Shown here: piece after piece, positions 45,078-55,611 of the stretch | Layout of the letters: every line of letters begins with the position of its first letter | How positions within the stretch are numbered: the stretch's first letter is position 1 | Assembly (NCBI GenBank): GCA_943737045.1 | Contig: CALSFV010000207.1 | Location: forward strand, 186,001-250,000 | Reading direction: 5' to 3' | Source: Parapristionchus giblindavisi | Lineage: Eukaryota; Nematoda; Chromadorea; Rhabditida; Diplogasteridae | DNA length: 64,000 nucleotides | Notes under the pieces: generated by a model | The model's database searches: none | What the model was told of the DNA's origin: nothing | Seen by the model: the letters and a program-made list of their open reading frames with translations, nothing else | Made by a program: the position numbers and the translations under genes

Positions 45078-48000
45078 TATGGTCAAAGCACGGAATTTTT
45101 AACGCAAGTTTACAATGTCAGTTTGAGTTAACGGTTAATTGGTTTGCTGAAAACCAAAAAAATCCGAACTGTGCACCGCTTAAGCGATGACAATTGTATC
45201 GTTCGTTAAGGTGTGAGACGTCGAGGGACAATCGCCTGCGCGATCTGGTATCAGTCCCTGGGGGGCGGCATCTCTGGATCGAATTCAAGGCAAGGCAGGA
45301 AGGATTGACCGACCCTGCGCTCATCTGTGATCATTCATTTGAATCCTTGGCTGGAAAGTAGGCAACGCTTCCTCTAGTATTTCAAAACTTAAATCTACTT
45401 AAAATACGTCACTGACTAAGTTTACTTTAAGTAAACTTAAAGTGAGTGACGTCACATTTTCACTTGCGTCTCACTTTAAGTAGACTTACGTAGTGACGTC
45501 ACATTTTCACTTGCGTCTCACTTTAAGTAGACTTACGTAGTGACGTCACACTTGAAGTAGTGAAGTAGACTTTAAGTCTTGAAATACCAAAGTCGCTTAA
45601 TTAATTCGCTTAATTCGCTTCGCACTTTTTAAATTGCAATTGGACCAATATTTTTTCCATTTGACATACTCTGGTATTTCTACTTAAATTTAAAAAAACT
45701 TCACTGGCTTGAAGTTTACTTAGACTCTTCAAGTGAAAGAAAATTGGACGAAATGCATTCTCATTTTCACTTGCAGTAGACTTACAGTTCTACTTCAAGT
45801 GAAAATGATAAGCGCACTTTGAGTTTTTTTTAATTGCAGAGAAAAACAATAAACGATTTAATTAAGCTAAATTGCATTTATGCTTTTAAGGTACACGAAA
45901 TACCTTCAAAAGAAAATGCACCACGTCATTGGTGCCGATCCACAACGGGTATGTATTTATTGTTAATGATATATCGATCGATGAAACTAGCAAAAAAATT
46001 TTTATAGAAATTACAGTTTTATATTTCATCTTTTAGCGCTTTTTAAAGTTGAACAAGAACAACAATCTCTTGTATCAATCTCTCAAATTGTTGATTGCTA
46101 GATGAAATAATTCAAAAAGACACATTTCTGCGGATTCTCCCGACTATTTTTGTCGGGAGAATCCGCAGAAATGTGTGTGTGAAAGAAAAAAGAAAGCAAA
46201 TGTGTCTTTTTGAATTATTTTTACGTTTAATGCTCATATCGATATTTTTGGGGGAAATTACACGGGGTTACTCATGATCACCCCATGTAATTTCCCCCAA
46301 AAATATCGATATGACCATTAAACGTTAAATAGACCGTTCAGTAGAAATGCGAATTTCGAAATAATTTGTCCTTGAATTAAAAATGAAAAAAATATATATA
46401 ATCTTTTTTAACTTTGTCTAGATGTGATCTATCTGATGTCTCGGTTGTTTGATCGCTAAACATTCTTTAGATCTTACATCTCTATCAATTCCTCGAGACT
46501 ACGTTCGAGCGGGCCGAGCAAGCCGAGTTCGTTCATAAATCAGTTTAAATTGATTAATCGTTGACCAATCGATCGTTCTCATTGCAGTACCCGTAGTCGA
46601 TTCGGCAACTTTGATATCGATTTCGATTTGGCGGGGCGAGTGCAGGACTACCGAATCGCTGATGGTAGTGCTGATCGAGCAGACCCACGGACGAACGACG
46701 AGCAGACGGACGCGGACGCTGAGCAAGTTCAGCAAGCAAGCGCTGGCGAGGATGGGGAAGGTGAGCGTGATTGCGATGATTGTTTTGATCCTATCTTTGG
46801 TCTTGATCTTTGATCCCATTTCTCACTTCCGGTCACCATTTCGAACAGTATAGTAGAGACTGAGAGAGAGAGAGTAGAGTAGTTACATTCTGGAAGTTGA
46901 TCTAACCAATTATAATAATAATTGAACCAATTAAAATAAGATTAAGAAAGAGTGAATTCTTCTGACACCGGATTCTGTAATGTCTCATAGACAGCAATAA
47001 AGCGAAATGCGAATGTGCGTGAGCGTGCGTGAAGCGAAGGTGATAGAGATGTTTTCATTCGTGCAACACATAAATTGCATTTTACATTTTACAGGCACAC
47101 CCCGAGCTAATTTACTCTCCGCACTGCTCACACTCGTAGTCACAAGGCGTGCTGCCAGAGCGGAGTACTTCAAATTAGCTCGTGCTGTGCATTTAATGCA
47201 TATGTTTTTTTTGTTGGTGTTACACGGCATAACAGGGATGGGAAATGTCTTGACCTAGGAAAAATTTCCCGGCATTAGCGGGGTAAAACCGGGAATTTGG
47301 TATTAAAAAAAATTTGATCTTTGATACAGAGTCTTTTCTGAGCTGCACTTCCCATCCTCCCCTTTACCCTCCCCCTCTCCCGATAATTTCTATCTATCCC
47401 ACAAGCTCTTTTCATCTGTTATTTCAAATGTTGTCGCATCTTATTGATGTATGATAAATTAAATTAAATTAAATTAATCAATATCTAAGTCGTGCACTCG
47501 AGATCTGCATGTACATTCGTGCGGCGTTCACAATTGTCATTCAACTTTTGTATTTGATTTTATATTTAAAGGGGCCGAAACCTTTGCCAATCGTCTCTTC
47601 CACGCTATACGCTCTCTCGTTGCTAGAGAACAGAGAAATAGTGTGCGCAATGAAGAGGTCATTGAGAGAGGTCACTTCCCCTTTAAACTTGGACACTATT
47701 GCTGCTGCAGCTGAGGATCAATTGGATGACGATGATTTTCGTGAGCTCATGCTGGATCCAGACTATGGGGAGGGTATTATCGACATGAGAGTCCAACTTC
47801 ATCCTCTTCATCCGGCCTCAAGACGAAGCCGTCTGGATAAGCCTGAAGGCAAGCCCGCCTCCATACTTTAAAGCGACAGCCCAAGATAATTTCAAACTCC
47901 CCCTGCGCTGGCCACACTATCTCGCTTTCTTTAACAACGAGAGTATTGCCAATGCGGATAGTAAAAATTGCTTGGGGTTTTCATTTAAACCTACTCCGAC

Positions 48001-51000
48001 GTTGTCGCCGTTTTATTTTGGGCAGTTTAATATTCAGTTTAATAAATTGTGTGGAAGCTTGAAAACAATTGAGCACAAGATGATTTAAAAAATATTTTAT
48101 TTGACTTTCAAACTTAATAAACTAAAAAACTTAACTTAACAAACTTACAGAAGATCAGAAATTTTGATAGATTTACGAATTCTTCGTAAGAATCCATCAA
48201 AATTTAATGTGAAAAAATTAATCAAAAAATCATTTATCTTTATCTAGCAATCGCTGGGACACTATTACAGCATCGGACGATAATGAGGTGGACTCACTCA
48301 ACCTCTCGCGCACCTGGAGCGATTATGATGGAGTGATAGATATGAGATATCTTCCGAATCGAGAGCACACCAAGGGTAAGTCTGCCTCCAGACGTTAAAG
48401 CGCTCTGGCCACATTCTCTCGCTTTCTTCGTCTACGAGAGAGCATTACAGGAGCGCGTGCTGCTGCAACTGGAGCTAAGACTCGTGAGACGGAAGATGGA
48501 TCGGATGATGAGAAATCTCGTGAGCAACCTCGTCCTCCCCTGCGCTCAATGCCTCAGCCTCAGGGTATGTCTGCCTCCTGACTGACTTTTATTTAAATGA
48601 ATCTTGGCATCCCAGGCTAATTTGAAACTCCCCGCTCTGACCGCACTCTCTCGCTTTCTTTATCAACGAGAGAGTATTGCCAATCTGGAGAGTAACATTA
48701 GCTTTACTCGTGGTGTATTCTAACTTTTGTAATTTCGTAATAACTTGATTAGTTGAGTAAACAACACAAAACTACTTATTCCTTATGATTTTGCACCGTA
48801 TATATGCAAAAAAATGTGCTTTTATCGATTGATTTTCAGGCAGCCCATCGTCTCGCAGGCAGGAGATGAAGAAGGACGCGGGCGGAATCCACCCAAAGGT
48901 ACGGTAACCCGAAATATTGATTTACCGATTTATTGATTTTTCTGCGAGGAGAGAGTGGCGACCTAGAGAGCATTCAACTTAATCTACAGTATATTTACTG
49001 TATTTTTATCTTGTTTTCATTTAATACGGTACACGAAATCGTCAATTTTTGAAAACATTATTACTTATTTCGCTATACATCACTTATTGTTGTTGTTTTG
49101 TCACTCGTAAAATACTTATTAATTAAAGGGAGAGTGACCTCACTCAATGGTCTCTTAACTTCGCACACTATTTCTCTGTTCTCTAACAATGAGAGAGCAT
49201 TGCGTGTCGAAGAGACCATTGGGAGAGGTTACGCTCCCTTTAAAGGGACTGACACCTTTGTCAACGGTCTCTTCAATGGCCTACGCTCTCTCGTTGTTAG
49301 AGAACAGAGAAATAGTGTGCACAATAAAGAGACCGATAAGAGAGGTAACGCTCCCTTTAACAGGCAGTCAATTCGGGTCCTCGTCTCCTGTCCACTCCAC
49401 GACGCCGTCCGGTAGCACCTCCCGCCTTCATCGTCCTTTCCTCCGATGAGGAAGGTATGCCTTCGTGATTAGCACCATGTTTATTTGAAAGCTAGACGAG
49501 CGAGAGAGAGAGAGAGCGAGAGAGTTAGCGAGAGAGCGAGTGAGAGAGTTAGCGAGAGAGAGAGAGGGTTAGCGAGAGAGTAAGCGAGAGAGAGATAGCG
49601 AGAGAGTTTCTTTACTGAGCGGTCGTTCTAGCTTTCATAGGGAACATAATAGCGTGTTTTATGTGGTGTTGAAATATTGGAAAAGTAGATGGGAAAGTGA
49701 AAGTGATATTAATTTTGTGATTGTAAAAGTAGTTGGGAAAGTAAATTCGTTGTAAGATATACCAATAATGAAGCTGTGTTACTTTTCCAACTGCTTTTAC
49801 AGTCACAAAATTAACACTACTTCTCACATTTCCGCCTAATTTTCCAAGATTATAACACCACGAAAACACACTATTATGTTCCCTACGAAAGCCTGAACGA
49901 CCGCACAGCACGCAAACTCTCTCAAAAGCGATGCTCTCTCTCGCTCGTCTGGATTTCAAATAAAGGTGGCTTACACCAGAACACAGTGAAAACGCACTTA
50001 TAAATCGAATTTAAGATGATGTCAAAGACCGTGGACAGATCTCGGCAAAGAGAAAGGAAGACGATAGAAGAAGAGCTCAAAGTAAGTAATTATCAAAATT
50101 TAATGTGATCAATAAAGCATTTATCTATGACTGAAATAAACTTTTTGTTTGTTAGGTTTGAAAGAAGATGACGAAAAGAAGAAAGAAGAAGAAGATAAGA
50201 AGAAAAGAGAAGAAGAAAAGAAAAGAGAAGAAGATCAGAAGAAAAGAGAAGAAGAAAAGAAGATAAGTGAAGAACAAATGAAGAAAAGAGAAGAAAACAT
50301 GAAGAAAAGAGAAGAAGAAAAGAAGAAAAGTGAAGAAAAACTGAAGAAAAGAGAAGAAAACATGAAGAAAAGAGAAGAACAACTGAAGAAAAGAGAAGAA
50401 AACATGAAGAAAAGAGAAGAAGAATTGAAGATAAGAGAAGGAGAATTGAAGAGAAGAGAAGAATTGATGAAGGAAAGAGAAGAAGCAGCGAAGAATGCAC
50501 CAGCAGCTGGGCGAATGGTACGGTAGTCCGAACAATTGATTTATCGATTTTTTGGCTTTTTTGCAGACTGAGGTCGTCCCAAGGAAAAGAGTGAAGATAG
50601 AGGAGACAGATGAGGAGATTGGAGTGAAAAAGACACTAAGAGAGAAGAAGGAGGAGATATTGAGAGAGGAGGTGGAGGAGATTATGAAGAACACGTCCAC
50701 TATGGTATAGTTCAAAGATCAATCTATCATTACTAGGGTAGAGTTCAAAGATCAAACTATCATTACTAGGGTAGAGTTCAAAGATCAAACTATCATTACT
50801 AGGGTAGAGTTCTAAGATCAAACTATCATTTCTAGGGTAGAGTTCAAAGATCAAACTATCATTACTAGGGTAGAGTTCAAAGATCAAACTATCATTACTA
50901 GGGTAGAGTTCAAAGATCAAACTATCATTACTAGGGTAGAGTTCAAAGATCAAACTATCATTACTAGGGTAGAGTTCAAAGATCAAACTATCATTACTAG

Positions 51001-51260
51001 GGTAGAGTTCTAAGATCAAACTATCATTACTAGGGTAGAGTTCTAAGATCAAACTATCATTACTCAAGTAGACTACTTTTCTGAATACTTTTCTGATTGC
51101 TTTTCCGATTTTCAGACTACCGTATCTCAATGGATGAAGTTATTCAAAGATTCGCTGCGCGGATCGAAGGATAAGGACGCCAAGATGTCGCAGATTAGCT
51201 CAACCATCTCTTCCTTGTTCCGCGAGATTCGAGAAGTAAGAGTTTTGTCATATTAAAAAT

Positions 51261-51322
<62 letters not shown>

Positions 51323-51536
51323 TTATTTTTATTAAATTTTCTGTTCAGTCTGAGGCTGTTGCGTCATCCCATCACCGTGTTCTATCCAGAATGGTTGCAG
51401 TGAACAGGATCATCACTGCCGTAAGTGAACAAGATCGAACTACAAAAAATCAGAGATCAAACTACAATTTCAGTTTGGCCACGTTGAAGCTTTCGATGAA
51501 GATCAGAAGATCGATGATCAGCTTAGCAAGCGCTAA
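45078..51536 (+). CDS. SPK-like/coiled-coil family paralogue 2, apparently intact
   Basis: Exons: 45,078-45,107, 45,218-45,357, 45,891-45,948, [alternative end 46,037-46,105, TGA], 46,471-46,526, 46,588-46,760, 47,711-47,848, 48,271-48,375, 48,451-48,564, 48,840-48,898, 49,364-49,454, 50,016-50,081, 50,156-50,517, 50,567-50,704, 51,116-51,235, 51,349-51,420 and 51,474-51,536 (TAA). All phases agree: at least 595 codons without a stop. N-terminal part: GRHLWIEFKARQE, DHSFESLAGKYTKYL, GADPQR (SPK-like by spacing; inference). Middle: acidic, disordered. 50,156-50,517 is a 120-residue Lys/Glu/Arg coiled coil with KKREEN repeats. C-terminal: VVPRKRVKIEE, a nuclear-localisation-like patch, then a short helical tail. 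The donor after 47,848 is GC, not GT. Start codon unknown. Confidence 0.7.
45372..45592. mobile_element. 221-bp CTCTGGTATTTC-family element
   Basis: Ends ctctagtatttcaaaac and gaaataccaaag around AAGTAGACTT and GACGTCAC repeats. TC flanks both sides (45,370-45,371 and 45,593-45,594), a 2-bp target duplication. It sits 14 bp inside an intron of the coiled-coil gene. Confidence 0.75.
46107..46330. repeat. Two adjacent hairpin elements
   Basis: 46,109-46,222 pairs aattcaaaaagacacattt with its complement, with an inner cggattctcccgac hairpin. 46,224-46,328 pairs gtttaatg.tcatatcgat and cccccaaaaatatcga. They start two bases after the short-isoform stop and separate the alternative terminal exon from the next exon. 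Confidence 0.7.
47565..49361. repeat. TTTAAAG hairpin MITEs in coiled-coil gene introns
   Basis: Family 1 (CTCTCTCAATGGTCTCTTCA) copies: 47,565-47,687, 49,122-49,243 and 49,238-49,360; the last two share one TTTAAA junction. Family 2 (CAAGCTAATTTGAAACTC) copies or parts: 47,870-47,998, 48,393-48,450 and 48,600-48,705. Each has CTCTCTCG / CGAGAGAG inner arms and CCTTTAAA ends. Confidence 0.75.
49455..50015. repeat. GAGAGAG tract and hairpin in an intron
   Basis: 49,497-49,608 is an imperfect GAGAGAGCGAGAGAGTTAGC minisatellite. 49,620-49,925 is a foldback (ggtcgttctagctttcatag; ctacgaaagcctgaacgacc) with a tttgtgattgtaaaagtag loop region. Both lie within one intron of the coiled-coil gene. Confidence 0.65.
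50705..51064 (+). repeat. 33-bp intronic minisatellite, about 11 units
   Basis: Unit AGAGTTCAAAGATCAAACTATCATTACTAGGGT (positions vary by one or two bases), starting at the 5' splice site after 50,704. Three units have ttct for ttca. On the minus strand it gives a repetitive 11-residue pseudo-frame. The duplicated copy at 61,410 keeps only the last unit. Confidence 0.9.
51264..51320 (+). repeat. AAT microsatellite in an intron
   Basis: About 18 uninterrupted AAT units. The duplicate copy at 61,628-61,696 has about 22, so the locus is length-variable between copies. Confidence 0.9.
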
Positions 51537-52611
51537 GTCTACGCTTCTCCACATCTTTCTTGAATCAAGTTGATTCTAGATTCCTCGCTAAGACTCTCAA
51601 CTAACATCATGTGATGTATCTATCCATCTGATCCTCTTCATTGTAACCATATATATATATCTATTCATATTGTATATAATATTGATTGATTCTTCCATCA
51701 CATTCGTCCATGTCATTCATTCTCGTTGTTTGTTTGTATCCATCTCACAAGTCCCTTTACTACATACAGATTAGCTACCGTATTCATAGTAGAGGTGGTA
51801 TCATCCTTCATTCATATCATCCATATATAACCACTTTCCTGAACCTTGTTGTACTGAATTATTAGAATGTTGATTTGTCCACTCACATCGTACCGTAACC
51901 AACAATAATGTATACCCAAGTTAAGATACCCATTAGTCAACTGGTCAGCTTAGTCTTAGTCAAGTAGCCATTAGTTAGATTACTCAAGTCATAAGTCACT
52001 CATAAGTTAGTTACGTCAATTCGGTGTTAATGTACCCTCAAGTCTTCTACATCCATGAGAGGTCTTTGCACCCAGAAGCGACAAACCACAGTCCTTCCCT
52101 CGCTCCCTGCGTATTTTATCCATATTTTATTTTTATGTACCATGTTTTACAAGTTTTACCGTAGTTTATGACTAATTTTTCATATTTTCCATAGTATTTA
52201 GAGAGAGATCCTTCTGATATGGGTGGTCGTCCCGAAGTAGCTTGTATCTGTGTCATGTTTAAAAGTGGAGTTTGTTATGGAAAGAATATGCTAATTTAAT
52301 CCATTAATATTATGTAACAAGAATTTTTATCGTTTTATCACGCGTTCCCAGCTAACAAATATTTCTTGTAAAATGATAAATTGGTTGATTAATTTATTGA
52401 TTGATTGATCTCCATTTATCACAAATTTGCATTACAAAGAAGCAAAAAATCGAAGCGGGGAGATGAGTCCAACCGAGGTAGAGTCAGCCACTGATTATGA
52501 GTTGTCAGTAAGTTTGAGTGAGTTTTTCAGTCAGTCAGACGAAGTCCATAAATCACCCAATCACTATTTTTAAATTTATTCATTTATAATGTATTATATT
52601 ATTATTGTATT
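51537..52611 (+). other. Flank between the coiled-coil gene and gag relic
   Basis: Duplicated at 61,917-63,295. A short exon-like start, ATGAGTCCAACCGAGGTAGA at 52,464, runs to a gtaagt donor at about 52,509 (encodes MSPTEVESATDYELS) and is conserved in the copy at 63,147. It may be the start of the gag relic or of a small gene. The rest is unassigned. Confidence 0.45.
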
Positions 52612-52749
52612 ATGCAATTCCAAACTGAAGATTATCAAGAGGCATGGAAACAGGGCAATGAAAGATTTGGAAACAATGGTTCCCTTACTTCCAAACTAGT
52701 TAGTGAACTCGAATCTGTTCCAATTTCCAACCAGAATCCGCTAGCCTTA

Positions 52750-52858
52750 TGCACTGCTACATTTGTCTTACGTGCCTACGCCGTAACCCCCTCCGTTGCC
52801 TCTCCGACGCGGCGGAGGGGGTTACGGCGTTGGCACGTAAGGCAAATGTAACAGTGCA
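52750..52858. mobile_element. 109-bp MITE with TTA target duplication
   Basis: Ends TGCACTGCTACATTTGTC and its complement around CGCCGTAACCCCCTCCG. TTA flanks both sides (52,747-52,749 and 52,859-52,861). The duplicate copy at about 63,424 has the empty site gctagccttacgcaatac. A 3-bp TTA duplication is Harbinger-like. Confidence 0.85.
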
Positions 52859-53453
52859 TTACGCAATACACTTGATAAGATCAAAGGTCTTGTCCGACTT
52901 CTCAAGGGACAAGATGAATCAGCTCACAATCCTATGCTCCACAGTTTTGTATTCCAAAAGTTCTTTAGACCAATTCAAAAAGCTATAATAGAAAGACAGG
53001 CCAGAGCAAAACATTTTACATTACATTATAACAACTTTATTCAGCCGATTAGGATCAGCTGGGTGGCCATTAGGGTTCTCCAATGAGCGAATCGTATCTC
53101 GTGAGTTGCCCGCATCTGCCGTTGAATTCCTTTCCATTTGGGGTAATCGTTTGCCAGGAAAGTGTATCGGGGTAACGATTTGCCAGGTAAGTTTGCTCTC
53201 AGTGTAGACACTCAAAAATTTATTTGAGATTATCGATTCCGAGATCAGAATACTAGAGAAGATGATTCCAAGTATCAAAATAGAAAGAGTTGATGAGATG
53301 TTCACCCATACTTCCATTAATCCAATAATAAATAACGATCAATCCACATTCCCGCCTTGCATATATTGCAATGGGAATCATCAATCTTTTGATTGCAGGA
53401 AGGTTTGGTCTCTAGACAAAAGACGAAGCGCAGTAAAGGAAAGCGGCAGATGC

Positions 53454-53574
53454 TTTAAAGCCACACCCCAAGCTAATTTGAACCTCTCCGCTCTAGCAAT
53501 ACTCTCTCGCTTTCTTTGTTTACGAGAGAGTATTGCCAATGCGGAGGGCAAAATTAGCTGGGTTATTCCTTTAA
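53454..53574. mobile_element. TTTAAAG MITE (family 2) inside BEL gag
   Basis: Starts ctttaaagccacaccccaag and ends ggttattcctttaac, with CTCTCTCGC / ACGAGAGAG inner arms. It interrupts the gag reading between GRCF and the second zinc knuckle, so the insertion is younger than the retroelement. Confidence 0.8.
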
Positions 53575-53740
53575 CTGTCTCAGCGCTAATCGTGTAGTCA
53601 AAGTTTGTTACCGTAGTCCATGCACAAGATGAGGTGGAAAATATCATGATAAGAGTATTTGCAAGAACGATCTGTCCAACAACAGTCCATCATATTCCAG
53701 ATCCCCATCAAAAACACTTCACAGGTCTTATGCTCCATGG

Positions 53741-55416
53741 ATAACACTTATTTTTCAGTGTGCATAGCATATCACCGTTTATGACGACATGCTTCGTGAT
53801 ATGTTTCTTGACAAATTGAAAGTCTCGCGCATGCTATGGCGAGTGCTTGGTACAGGTATAATATTTTTTAAAAATTAAAGGTACAAAAATCTCCTCTTCG
53901 GACCTGTACTCTACCGCGCGATCTAGTCACTGCCAATTAAGGATCTGATCAAGGACCTGGGATTCATTATTCAGAAATGTTTAACCTCCACCGACCACTG
54001 TAAAAATATTGCCATGAAAGGTAAAACAGCATGCCATATTATTGCTTACAATTAGAGGGAAATATAAAATCTCCAATAAAAAATCCCACTATTTTCGCCC
54101 TTATAACACACGAAACAGACTCAACTTTAACAACCCCGGATCGAGATATAATTATAGACACTACAGCTTCTTTACTAGAGCGGCAATATGTTTGGTCCCT
54201 TCAATCAAATAGAGTTTCCCTAACAAATTATGTTTCGGCTCTATTATTCCAAAGATTCGTCCATTATTCTATTCTTCAACCCGTGTACAATACTGTTAGC
54301 ATTATCATCTTCATTATCGATTCATTTCGTTTCTTCTTCTTGCATCATTGCTTATTCATGAATACGTATAAATAATATCATTATATTAATTCCCCCCTTT
54401 CGGGCGCCTTGGTAGTGCGGAGGCGGTCTCGCAAAAAAAAGGAATCAAACCCGGCAGAGATGGAATAGCGGGGCGCGCCATAGACCATCGCCATAGATAA
54501 TACTTTTCAGGAAAGATTGTTGCCACGTAGCCGTCAATACTTTATCACATTCTCTGGTATTTGAAAACTAGTAGTTTACTTGCGTTACGTCACAAACTAG
54601 TAGTTTACTGATAGTTTACAACAAGTGAAATAACACTCGGCTAGTGGACATGATAAGTAAACTACTAGTTTCAGAGTTCGCTCATTAATGCGGTGGGTTA
54701 TGCAGGGGTCCTTCATAGATCCATGGGTCTTCATTCATCGATTCATCTTGCTATATCTTGATGGTCTTTTCGGGTTTTCCACCACATTTTAACGCGCCAT
54801 CAATTCATTCAAATGCTGATAGGTAATTTCAATTTTATGGTACGATCAAAAGTTAAACACAGCGCAAAAAAAAGATAAAATGCAAAACATTTCGGAACTT
54901 TTCGGTAATGGACCGCGGTGCCTGCAAATTTTGACCGAGTACTCTAAAATCAATTGATCGGGTTAATGTATTCCCCTTCTCCTATCCACCTTTCTCTGAA
55001 TTGTGAACTACCGTGCACCCTTTCGGTCTCTCTCTCTATCTAAAAGAATAAAGTTTGTTGATGTTGTTATTGTGTTATTGCTATTGTTGTTATTGTTAAA
55101 TGTTTTGTTATTAAATAAATATTAAATGTTATGTTATTAAATAAATATTAAATGTTATTGTTTATGTTCGCGCTATGTTCATAAATTGACATGCAAAAAG
55201 GAAAATCAACCATATAAAAGCAATGAAACTTATTTTTTTCGTAACAAATCATAATTTAATTTGGTCTGACTCAATTTCTTACTTGCAAAAAACTGTTGTT
55301 GTATTGTAGTTCCAACAAAAGAGACAAAAGAATTTATTAAATGATTGTTAGTTGCACAAAATATTACAATCTTCGATGACTTTGAGTTCTATTAGGGCCT
55401 ACCAAGACTGCAAGAC
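53741..55416. other. Mostly unassigned, with one CTCTGGTATTTG element
   Basis: 54,031-54,375 is a 114-codon plus frame with no recognised domain and is not called. 54,552-54,676 is a small CTCTGGTATTTG..TTTCAGAG element with ACTAGTAGTTTAC repeats and TT/TT flanks (54,550-54,551; 54,677-54,678). 55,040-55,160 has TGTTATTG and TAAATATTAAATGTTA repeats. Confidence 0.5.
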
Positions 55417-55597
55417 CTCTGGTATTTCGAAATTGGTAGTTTACTTATCATAGTATCTTATTATCTTATTATCGTGGTGCATAACACTGTAATGCATTTC
55501 GTCTAATGTTCTTTCACTACACTGTAGTAGTAAACTTGTAGTAAAGTTCCAGTAAGTGGTATAATTTAAGTAGACTACTAGTTAAGAACTACCAGAG
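55417..55597. mobile_element. 181-bp CTCTGGTATTTC-family element
   Basis: Ends CTCTGGTATTTCG and ACTACCAGAG, with AC on both sides (55,415-55,416 and 55,598-55,599). It lies 14 bp beyond the stop codon of the chemoreceptor gene, in its 3' UTR region. Confidence 0.75.
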
Positions 55598-55611
55598 ACC
55601 AAACAAGTGGA

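Larger units (their letters stand above)
52612..53740 (+). pseudogene. BEL/Pao retrotransposon gag relic, copy 1
   Basis: 52,612-53,025, reading across a 109-bp insertion, encodes a DUF1759-type gag domain: DYQEAWKQGNERFGNN, LVSELESVPIS, LDKIKGLVRLLKGQ. 53,278-53,455 gives a first knuckle, CIYCNGNHQSFDC, then SLDKRRSAVKESGRCF, the standard BEL/Pao order. After a MITE (53,454-53,574) it continues with a second knuckle in which CTRCGGKYHDKSIC-like sequence has the second Cys codon changed to TGA. 53,030-53,270 is foreign sequence. No protease, RT or integrase is seen. Confidence 0.75.

Noticed and set aside
45118..45324. 68-codon minus frame
   Set aside because: It is the complement of an exon of the coiled-coil gene that is conserved on the plus strand in its paralogue.
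50705..51064. CRISPR-like array
   Set aside because: The unit is a contiguous 33-bp tandem repeat without spacers, in a nematode intron.
50093..51130. Long minus-strand frames opposite the coiled-coil exon and minisatellite
   Set aside because: They are the complement of a Lys/Glu codon run and of a 33-bp repeat, with no splice or start signals of their own; the plus strand explains the sequence.
54031..54375. 114-codon plus frame
   Set aside because: No recognisable motif, AT-rich, next to retroelement debris; not supported as a gene.
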